This document shows positions 1-4,757 of a stretch of DNA of 5,114 bases, in pieces; positions within the stretch are counted from its first letter, which is position 1; the number at the start of each line of letters is the position of its first letter. Both the position numbers and the translations under genes were made by a program. This DNA comes from Candidatus Berkelbacteria bacterium. Lineage in GTDB: Bacteria > Patescibacteriota > UBA1384 > UBA12157 > JAENIV01. The stretch is taken from assembly GCA_016844295.1 (NCBI GenBank), contig JAENIV010000075.1:1-5114 (forward strand), written 5' to 3'. The notes under the pieces were generated by a model. That model was not told the DNA's origin, made no database searches, and saw only the letters and a list, made by a program, of their open reading frames with translations.

Positions 1-15
1 TATTTTATGATAGTA

Positions 16-21
16 TATAAT
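16..21 (+). promoter_or_regulatory. -10 promoter box for the 63-494 ORF
   Basis: A perfect TATAAT lies 26 bases upstream of the AAGGAGG ribosome binding site at 47-53, which implies a short leader. The matching -35 hexamer would fall left of base 1 and cannot be checked. The layout (TATAATAT, about 30 bases, then ACCAAGGAGGA) is the same as that upstream of the 1698 gene, which supports a real promoter. Confidence 0.55.
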
Positions 22-62
22 ATGGTCAATTCTTGGTTCTCGGACCAAGGAGGAAGGGAGTG

Positions 63-494
63 ATGGACATGAGGCTCAAAGATGGTTGCCTCGGGCTCCG
101 ACGGCTTGTCCGTCGAGTAAGACTGTCAGTCCACCCTCGCTCCAGTCCCACCGTATCAGGTAGGGATGGTCTTAGCCAGAGTTTCGCGTTGGCATTAACG
201 ATTGCGGAAACGAAAGATCGGTTCGTCAAGGTCAATGCCGATCTCCAAGACAAGGAAGCAGAACGGAAGAAGGCAATCAGAAGTGGATTGTACATCCACT
301 GGATGGCAGCAAATTCCGCACTAATGATCGTACTCACATTGCAGAAGACCGAGCTGGAGCAGGCCCTCGCCGCTCTTAACGAAGAGTACAAGGGCCTGAG
401 CAGAACTGGCAGCTGTTTGTCCCGAGCAGGTCCTTATGGACAGCAGATTGTAACCGAGGCCGCCGCAGACCGAGACTGGCGGCCTCGTTCTTAA
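63..494 (+). CDS. Hypothetical orphan protein, GC-rich, possibly frameshifted near its 3' end
   Basis: I do not recognise this 143-residue protein. ATG 63 is chosen because AAGGAGG (47-53) sits 9 bases upstream; GTG 60 and ATG 69 are in-frame alternatives, and the longer TTG start at 33 lies upstream of the binding site. Residues 1-40 are rich in Arg and Ser. Residues 41-111 look like genuine protein: a charged helical stretch, a mildly hydrophobic patch around 77-93, then a Glu/Lys/Leu heptad-like run that could be a coiled coil. There is no signal peptide or known motif. The tail (112-143) is Ser/Arg/Gly-rich, its last codons lie in the right arm of a GC hairpin, and it may be out of frame. 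G+C is about 54% by hand count, well above the tgt gene that follows. An acquired gene, or a structured RNA with a fortuitous ORF, remains possible. Confidence 0.5.
   Translation: MDMRLKDGCLGLRRLVRRVRLSVHPRSSPTVSGRDGLSQSFALALTIAETKDRFVKVNADLQDKEAERKKAIRSGLYIHWMAANSALMIVLTLQKTELEQALAALNEEYKGLSRTGSCLSRAGPYGQQIVTEAAADRDWRPRS
455..492 (+). terminator. GC-rich hairpin with short T-rich tail, terminator or attenuator
   Basis: CGAGGCCGCC (455-464) pairs perfectly with GGCGGCCTCG (478-487), giving a 10-bp stem and a 13-base loop, followed by TTCTT. The stem is strong enough for an intrinsic terminator, but the T tract is short and interrupted. It overlaps the last codons of the 63-494 ORF and ends 12 bases before the tgt start, so full termination here would leave no room for a separate tgt promoter. 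Partial read-through, attenuation or an RNA-processing role fits better. The opposite strand has no T tract after the stem. Confidence 0.5.
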
Positions 495-499
495 AAAAT

Positions 500-1615
500 A
501 TGAAATTTACAATAGTTAAGAAAAACAAGGAAAATTTATCAAGGCGGGGCAGACTAAAACTTTATTCTGGAGAAGTTCAAACTCCAGTTTTTATGCCATG
601 TGCTACTGTTGGCGCCGTCAAAGGAATTTCTGCCGAAGAATTGAAATCATTGAATTTTGAATTAATTCTATCCAATACATATCATTTGTATTTAAGACCA
701 GGAGAAAAAGAAATTAGAAAATTCGGCGGGATTCAGAAATTCATGAACTGGAAAGGACCTATTTTAACCGACTCGGGCGGTTACCAGGTTTTTTCTCTTG
801 GAAAAAACTTTCGTGATTATACAGACGAAATCCAAAATACTTCTTTAGTCAATATTAATGAGGACGGGGCCTGGTTTAAATCCCATATCGACGGATCGAA
901 ACATTTTTTTACCCCGGAAAAAGTCATCGATATCCAAAAAGATCTTGGTTCTGATATCATCATGGTTTTAGATGAGTGTACAGAATACCCAGCATCCGAA
1001 GAAAGAGCAGCCTATTCGGCCAAGATGACGCACCACTGGGCAAGGCGCTCGGCAAATTATTGGAAAAGATTTAAAAAAAGGGGCAAAGCAATTTTCGGAA
1101 TTGTCCAGGGTTCTGTCTATAAAAACATTCGAGAATATTCAGTCATGCAAATTTCTGCCTTGAAGTTTGACGGTATTGCCGTTGGTGGCGTTTCTGTTGG
1201 TGAAGGAAAAAAACATATGTATGAAGTTATACGTTGGGTTGGACCGCTTTTACCGAAAGACAAACCACACTACTTAATGGGGGTTGGTGAGCCAGAAGAC
1301 ATTATCGAGGCGGTAAAATGGGGATTCGATATGTTTGATTGCGTCTTGCCAACTAGATTGGGAAGACATGGTACTGTTTGGACTACTACAAATTGGATTA
1401 ATTTTAAAAAATTTGATTTAAGGAAATTGAAGCTTCGACAAGATAAAAAAATAATAATGAAAAATTGTCTTTGCCCGGCATGTTCAAATAAATATTCCCG
1501 CGGCTATATTGGTCATTTAATTAAGTCAAATGAAATGCTCGGTATGCGCTTGGCCTCTTTGCATAATTTATGGGTTATAAATGAACTCATGCGAAAAATT
1601 AGAAAAAGTATTTAA
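500..1615 (+). CDS. tgt: tRNA-guanine(34) transglycosylase
   Basis: This cytosolic enzyme swaps guanine-34 in the anticodon of GUN tRNAs (Asp, Asn, His, Tyr) for preQ1 or a related base, a key step in queuosine formation. At 371 aa it is close to E. coli Tgt (375 aa). Visible family features, in order: the RRGRL and TPVFMP N-terminal motifs; TDSGGYQVFSLG with the likely general base D91; LDEC (D158, C160), the bacterial substrate-pocket form; Q203 in IVQGS; VGGVSVGE (229-235); MFDCVLPTR with the nucleophile D280; and a zinc site of C323, C325, C328 and H355. Compared with E. coli it has about 13 extra residues after SLG (near 101-125), and its C terminus ends about 17 residues after the zinc histidine, so it is shorter there. 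ATG 500 matches the family N terminus but has no Shine-Dalgarno, only an A-rich run. No other queuosine genes are in the window, so whether it acts in synthesis or salvage is unknown. Confidence 0.96.
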   Translation: MKFTIVKKNKENLSRRGRLKLYSGEVQTPVFMPCATVGAVKGISAEELKSLNFELILSNTYHLYLRPGEKEIRKFGGIQKFMNWKGPILTDSGGYQVFSLGKNFRDYTDEIQNTSLVNINEDGAWFKSHIDGSKHFFTPEKVIDIQKDLGSDIIMVLDECTEYPASEERAAYSAKMTHHWARRSANYWKRFKKRGKAIFGIVQGSVYKNIREYSVMQISALKFDGIAVGGVSVGEGKKHMYEVIRWVGPLLPKDKPHYLMGVGEPEDIIEAVKWGFDMFDCVLPTRLGRHGTVWTTTNWINFKKFDLRKLKLRQDKKIIMKNCLCPACSNKYSRGYIGHLIKSNEMLGMRLASLHNLWVINELMRKIRKSI

Positions 1616-1650
1616 TTTACCATTATGGTGTTTAATATATCAACAGTAAG

Positions 1651-1659
1651 TGGTATAAT
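1651..1659 (+). promoter_or_regulatory. Extended -10 promoter for the 1698 gene and probably the ATPase locus
   Basis: TGGTATAAT is a perfect extended -10 element (TGn plus TATAAT). The -35 position at 17-bp spacing is TTTAAT (1631-1636), a poor match, which is usual for extended -10 promoters. Transcription would start near 1666, giving a leader of about 32 bases. No promoter is seen between 2033 and 2090, so this one probably also serves the 2090-4598 genes. Confidence 0.65.
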
Positions 1660-1686
1660 ATAGTAAATGACCTTTAATCGATTACC

Positions 1687-1693
1687 AAGGAGG
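1687..1693 (+). promoter_or_regulatory. Ribosome binding site selecting GTG 1698
   Basis: A full AAGGAGG lies 4 bases before GTG 1698 and 25 bases before the next in-frame ATG (1719), which favours GTG as the start. An ATG at 1696 overlaps the GTG but is followed at once by TGA, so it cannot be the start. Confidence 0.7.
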
Positions 1694-1697
1694 ACAT

Positions 1698-2033
1698 GTG
1701 AATAGTCCAGGATTAAATATGGGTACACCGGAGAATGGGGGAGTGGGAAAGCCTCCAGAAGATGCTCTAGCCGCACCTGAAATTTCTCCTCCAGCCGAAC
1801 CAGAACAGCCTCATCGGGAGGTTCAACAGGATGCAAATCCGGAGGAATTGATACCTCCAGTGCCCAGAACACCTGAAGTAGTTGAAGATCAGCAAGTTAT
1901 TTCAGCGCATGAAGTTCAAGGGAGCCCCGTTAACGCTCATTTTAGTGAGCAAGACATTACAGAAGGTCCGATGTTAGATGTCACGGATGCGGACAGACTG
2001 GCTGAAACAATAAATCAGATATCAAATCAATAA
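1698..2033 (+). CDS. Small Pro/Glu-rich, probably disordered hypothetical protein
   Basis: This 111-residue protein has no domain I recognise. It holds 16 prolines, nearly all between residues 4 and 91, with many Glu, Gln and Asp and very few aromatic residues, so most of it is likely unstructured. The C terminus (about 94-110, DVTDADRLAETINQISN) could form one short helix and is the likeliest interaction segment. There is no signal peptide or membrane segment. GTG is taken as the start because of the AAGGAGG four bases upstream. It is followed after 56 bases by the membrane-anchored ATPase locus with no visible promoter between them, so co-transcription is likely and a role as an accessory or adaptor to that complex is possible. 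That role is inferred from position only. Confidence 0.75.
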   Translation: MNSPGLNMGTPENGGVGKPPEDALAAPEISPPAEPEQPHREVQQDANPEELIPPVPRTPEVVEDQQVISAHEVQGSPVNAHFSEQDITEGPMLDVTDADRLAETINQISNQ

Positions 2034-2052
2034 TTTAAGACAAAATACATAA

Positions 2053-2077
2053 ACCCTAAAGTGAAAAACTTCAGGGT
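2053..2077 (+). promoter_or_regulatory. Imperfect hairpin abutting the ribosome binding site of the 2090 gene
   Basis: ACCCTAAAGT (2053-2062) pairs with ACTTCAGGGT (2068-2077) with one A-C mismatch around a GAAAA loop. The next base begins the AAAGGAGG ribosome binding site. No T run follows directly, so it is unlikely to be a terminator; a processing, stability or translation-control element in the two-gene transcript fits better. Confidence 0.5.
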
Positions 2078-2085
2078 AAAGGAGG
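2078..2085 (+). promoter_or_regulatory. Ribosome binding site selecting TTG 2090
   Basis: AAAGGAGG sits 4 bases before TTG 2090. No ATG or GTG in the right frame lies nearby, and starting at TTG gives a hydrophilic cap of about eight residues before the membrane segment, as expected for a membrane anchor. Confidence 0.7.
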
Positions 2086-2089
2086 GTTT

Positions 2090-3163
2090 TTGCCAATCGG
2101 AAGCGATCTTTTTAATCTGGCGGTTACCTTCGGCTTTCTACTTTTCATATTGATAATTTCTTATATAATATATTCTCTTTACAGATCAAATAAATTACGT
2201 CACGAATTAAAAAGAGTTAAAAGTTTAAGTATTTTCCAAATTAGTATCCCGCGCCAAATTACGGCTAAACAAAATGAGCCGCCTAAAGATTTTAAGGAAA
2301 CCATCGGTGTGGCCGAACAGTTTTTTTCGTCTTTGGGCAATTTATACGAAACAGGCTTAGAAAAAAAAATATATGGTCTCCAAAACCAAGTAACCTTAGA
2401 AATTATTTCTCTAGACGGTAAATTGGAGTTTTTTTGTATTGTCCCTAAAGATATTGAAAGTATTATTGAAAAACAAATAAATTCCTTTTGGCCCACGGCA
2501 CAAATTAAAAAATCACCCGCCCCGAATATTTTTAAATTTAAACAAGGAGCGATGGTCGCCAGCAATTTTAAATTAAATAAAAAATTTATTCTACCGATTA
2601 AAACCTACAAGTATTTAGAATCAGATCCCTTAAATGCTTTAACCAATGCTTTATCGAAACTCGGTCCTGATGCTGGGGCGGCTATCCAGATTATTGTCAA
2701 GCCTATAAGTGACGACTGGCGTCGTGTTGCCGGAATTTCGGCGCATAAAATCCAAAAAGGAAAATCATTTGTGACTGAAAAATGGTATATGAAGATATTC
2801 GGCTTTGTATTTGAAATTCTTTCTGGAATTTTCCATGGTTCAAAATCCGATGATACTAATCAGACTGTAAGTCCTAACTTTAAACAGCCGGTTCAACTGA
2901 CACCTATGCAAGAACAATTATTAAAATTTTTAAATGAAAAAGCTTCTAAAACAGGATTAGCCACAAATATTCGAGTTGTTGCAACCTCAAAAACACACGA
3001 GGAAGCAGTCCTAAATATCAAAAACATATCAACGGCCTTTGGACAATTTGCCACACCGGAACTTAATGGTTTTAAGACAAAAGTTGAAGGATCAGAGGTC
3101 GTCAGGGATTACATTTTACGACGCTTTACAGGAAAGGGAATGATACTTAACTCTGATACTTAA
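2090..3163 (+). CDS. Membrane-anchored N-terminal part of a type IV secretion-like ATPase (split gene)
   Basis: This 357-residue product begins at TTG. A single hydrophobic membrane segment spans about residues 8-31 and is followed by a basic stretch (YRSNKLRHELKRVK), which suggests the bulk lies in the cytoplasm. The rest is a mixed alpha/beta region: a domain around 95-140 (LEIISLDGKLEFFCIVPK, then a helix and SFWPTAQIKK), a second around 150-225 with the conserved-looking segment LSKLGPDAGAAIQIIVKP, a linker about 250-270, and a further alpha/beta piece (270-345) ending in RRFTGKGMILN. From memory this matches the N-terminal region (DUF8128-like) that precedes the P-loop ATPase domain in Patescibacteria proteins annotated as type IV secretion DNA-binding proteins. 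It has no nucleotide-binding motif itself. It ends at TAA inside the second copy of a 13-bp tandem duplication. Without that duplication the frame continues into the 3174 ORF, so this is best read as the N-terminal half of one gene. Confidence 0.8.
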   Translation: MPIGSDLFNLAVTFGFLLFILIISYIIYSLYRSNKLRHELKRVKSLSIFQISIPRQITAKQNEPPKDFKETIGVAEQFFSSLGNLYETGLEKKIYGLQNQVTLEIISLDGKLEFFCIVPKDIESIIEKQINSFWPTAQIKKSPAPNIFKFKQGAMVASNFKLNKKFILPIKTYKYLESDPLNALTNALSKLGPDAGAAIQIIVKPISDDWRRVAGISAHKIQKGKSFVTEKWYMKIFGFVFEILSGIFHGSKSDDTNQTVSPNFKQPVQLTPMQEQLLKFLNEKASKTGLATNIRVVATSKTHEEAVLNIKNISTAFGQFATPELNGFKTKVEGSEVVRDYILRRFTGKGMILNSDT

Positions 3164-3166
3164 CTC
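3141..3166 (+). repeat. Perfect 13-bp tandem duplication causing a frameshift
   Basis: TGATACTTAACTC occurs twice in direct contact, 3141-3153 and 3154-3166, with no mismatch. Thirteen is one more than a multiple of three, so the extra copy shifts the frame and brings the TAA at 3161-3163 into frame. Any number of copies above one would end at this same stop; only a single copy gives the full-length product. Confidence 0.95.
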
Positions 3167-3173
3167 GGAAGAA

Positions 3174-4598
3174 TTGGCCTCGATATATCATTTCCCAACA
3201 CAATTTTTAGAGACTCCTAATGTTGTTTGGGCACAAGCTAAAGAAATGCAGCCTCCAACAAATTTATCAACAGAAGGAACAATTATCGGTGAAAGCGTTT
3301 ATCGTGGTGAGAATAAATTGGTTAAAATCAAACCAGAAGATAGGCGTCGCCATGTCTTTATGATCGGCAAAACCGGCGTTGGTAAAACAACTTTGTTTTC
3401 GAATATGTTTGAACAGGACATGCATGAAGGCAGGGGTTGCTGTTTTATTGATCCCTTAGGGGATGCGATTGAGGATTTGTTAGGAAAAGTGCCCGAAAAT
3501 CGGCTTAAAGATGTAATATTATTTGACCCCTCTGATACCCAATATCCTGTGGGCTTAAACCTTCTGGAATGGCAAACTGGGGATCAAAAAGACTTTTTAA
3601 TTCAAGAATCGATACAAATATTTTATAAATTGTTTGACCCGGGGCAAATGGGAATTGTCGGACCCCAATGGGAACACTGGTTTCGAAACGCCGCCTTAAC
3701 AATTATGAATCAACCCGGCGGAGGAACATTAATTGACGTCCCGAGAATTTTTACCGACGATCTTTTCAGAACGAAACTGATTTCATATGTCACAGATCCA
3801 ATTGTTAAAGCATTTTGGACCCAGCAATTAGCCAAAACTGCGGATTTCCATAAATCTGAAATGTATAATTATTTTATTTCTAAATTCGGTCGTTTTATGA
3901 CAAATGACCTGATGCGAAATATTATTGGCCAAAAAAAATCAGCATTTAATTTTAGACAGGTTATGGACGAAGGTAAAATACTTTTTGTAAATTTAAGTAA
4001 AGGTAAAATTGGTGAGGTTAATTCTAACCTTTTAGGCATGATTATTGTTTCAAAAATTCAGATGTCAGCCTTTTCTCGGGCCGATATTCCAGAAGAGCAA
4101 AGACGCGATTTCAGTCTATATGTTGATGAATTTCAAAATTTTACGACCGATTCTTTCGCGACAATTCTATCTGAGGCGAGAAAATATAGATTAAACCTAG
4201 CCGTTACAAATCAATACATTGCTCAATTAACTGAAAAAATACGCGATGCTGTTATTGGAAACGTCGGGACAATGATTTGTTACAGAATCGGGGCGGCCGA
4301 TGCCGAATTTATGGCCAAAGAATTTCCCGTTGTCAGCGTTGATGATCTATCAAATCTTGATAAATATAATACCTATACAAAACTTCTGATTGATGGAACC
4401 CCATCGAAACCTTTTAGCATGAAAGGGCTCAAATCCGAAAATGTCTCAAGCGACCAGGTACGCGAAAATGCCAGAAATTTTTCCAGGCAAAACTACTCTA
4501 GGCCAAAATCTCAAGTTGATGCTGAAATCGGCGCTCAAATGCAAGCCATGGGTCAACCACCCGCACCAGGAGTCAATGAGCCAGTTAAAAACATTTAG
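3174..4598 (+). CDS. VirD4/TraD-like P-loop ATPase, C-terminal part of a split gene
   Basis: The 474-residue ORF encodes a RecA/FtsK-fold motor related to type IV secretion coupling ATPases, which use ATP to move DNA or protein through the membrane. Visible motifs: DRRRHVFMIGKTGVGKTT with the Walker A box at 65-72 (K71, T72); FIDPLGD at 91-97, a variant of the usual DPHGD; FDPSDTQYPVGLNLLEW (117-133), typical of this family; LYVDEFQNF with Walker B D318 and E319; and the TNQY motif (345-348), as in other RecA-like motors. The last 50 residues are polar and probably flexible. TTG 3174 is only a nominal start: its upstream GGAA is a weak binding site 3 bases away, and residues 1-60 read as interior sequence. 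It starts 10 bases after the stop of the 2090 ORF. If the split is real, the motor could be made only by re-initiation and would lack its own membrane anchor. Confidence 0.88.
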   Translation: MASIYHFPTQFLETPNVVWAQAKEMQPPTNLSTEGTIIGESVYRGENKLVKIKPEDRRRHVFMIGKTGVGKTTLFSNMFEQDMHEGRGCCFIDPLGDAIEDLLGKVPENRLKDVILFDPSDTQYPVGLNLLEWQTGDQKDFLIQESIQIFYKLFDPGQMGIVGPQWEHWFRNAALTIMNQPGGGTLIDVPRIFTDDLFRTKLISYVTDPIVKAFWTQQLAKTADFHKSEMYNYFISKFGRFMTNDLMRNIIGQKKSAFNFRQVMDEGKILFVNLSKGKIGEVNSNLLGMIIVSKIQMSAFSRADIPEEQRRDFSLYVDEFQNFTTDSFATILSEARKYRLNLAVTNQYIAQLTEKIRDAVIGNVGTMICYRIGAADAEFMAKEFPVVSVDDLSNLDKYNTYTKLLIDGTPSKPFSMKGLKSENVSSDQVRENARNFSRQNYSRPKSQVDAEIGAQMQAMGQPPAPGVNEPVKNI

Positions 4599-4603
4599 AC
4601 TGG
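4581..4603 (+). other. Hairpin spanning the stop codon of the ATPase ORF
   Basis: CCAGTTAAA (4581-4589) pairs with TTTA (4594-4597) and ACTGG (4599-4603), a 9-bp stem with one bulged G and an AACA loop. It contains the TAG stop. TAATTCG rather than a T run follows, so a normal intrinsic terminator is not supported; it may stabilise the 3' end or be chance. Confidence 0.25.
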
Positions 4604-4622
4604 TAATTCGAAAAAATTAGAG

Positions 4623-4628
4623 TATAAT
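4623..4628 (+). promoter_or_regulatory. -10 box of an upstream promoter for the 4758 gene
   Basis: A perfect TATAAT lies 24 bases after the ATPase stop. The best -35 candidate at 17-bp spacing is CTGGTA (4600-4605), which matches only three of six consensus bases, so this is the weaker of two overlapping promoters. Confidence 0.4.
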
Positions 4629-4655
4629 GACTATCAACTGGACAAATCATATAAT
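4627..4655 (+). promoter_or_regulatory. Sigma-70-type promoter for the 4758 gene
   Basis: ATGACT (4627-4632, four of six bases matching TTGACA) is separated by 17 bases from a perfect TATAAT (4650-4655). Transcription would start near 4662 and leave a leader of about 96 bases. The -35 hexamer overlaps the -10 box of the promoter just upstream, so the two could not be occupied at once. Confidence 0.6.
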
Positions 4656-4669
4656 ATACCTAAGGTAAC

Positions 4670-4694
4670 TTTTCCAAGCGTTTACGCTTGAAAA
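4670..4694 (+). promoter_or_regulatory. Leader hairpin upstream of the 4758 gene
   Basis: CAAGCG (4675-4680) pairs with CGCTTG (4685-4690) around a TTTA loop, and the flanking TTTT (4670-4673) and AAAA (4691-4694) extend the stem past one bulged C. It lies about 8 bases inside the predicted transcript. Neither strand has a T run after the stem, so it is not a convincing terminator; a 5' stabilising stem or protein-binding site is more likely. Confidence 0.45.
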
Positions 4695-4757
4695 TGGGAT
4701 TCGATAAAACAAGAACAAAAATAACTTCCCGACTATCCTCGAAGTAAAGGAGTAAGA

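Larger units (their letters stand above)
2090..4598 (+). other. Reconstructed full-length anchored ATPase gene, broken by a 13-bp duplication
   Basis: Removing one of the two 13-bp copies at 3141-3166 leaves 2496 bases, exactly 832 codons including the stop. The result is an 831-residue protein with an N-terminal membrane anchor, a cytoplasmic alpha/beta region and a C-terminal VirD4/TraD-like ATPase. The junction would read GMILNSEELASIYHFP, which resembles the continuous junction I recall from related single-chain proteins. Whether the break exists in the cell or only in the assembly cannot be told here. Confidence 0.75.

Noticed and set aside
26..391. Long open frame on the minus strand opposite the orphan ORF
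   Set aside because: It would start at TTG with no ribosome binding site or promoter, whereas the plus strand has a perfect -10 box and AAGGAGG. High G+C makes long shadow frames common.
455..502. preQ1 riboswitch upstream of tgt (hairpin followed by an A-rich tail)
   Set aside because: The 13-base loop GCAGACCGAGACT does not resemble the conserved loop of class I preQ1 aptamers, the stem is too long and GC-rich, and the A run is simply the tgt start region.
1612..1872. Minus-strand ORF covering the tgt/1698 intergenic region
   Set aside because: It runs against the clear promoter, ribosome binding site and coding frame of the 1698 gene and has no start signals of its own.
2155..2172. TATAAT-like sequence inside the 2090 gene as a promoter
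   Set aside because: It encodes the Ile/Tyr-rich membrane segment and has no supporting -35; AT-rich coding for hydrophobic residues explains it.
2200..2565. Minus-strand ORF inside the 2090 gene
   Set aside because: It is a shadow of a well-supported coding frame, with Ser/Ile/Leu-rich composition expected from reading A/T-rich codons backwards.
3135..3176. Programmed ribosomal frameshift joining the two ATPase ORFs
   Set aside because: A +1 shift would be needed, but ACT before TAA re-pairs poorly one base on, and there is no upstream Shine-Dalgarno-like stimulator at the usual spacing or clear downstream structure. The exact 13-bp duplication explains the break better.
3505..3702. Minus-strand ORF inside the ATPase
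   Set aside because: It lies opposite the conserved FDPSDTQYPVGLN region of the ATPase and is a shadow frame.
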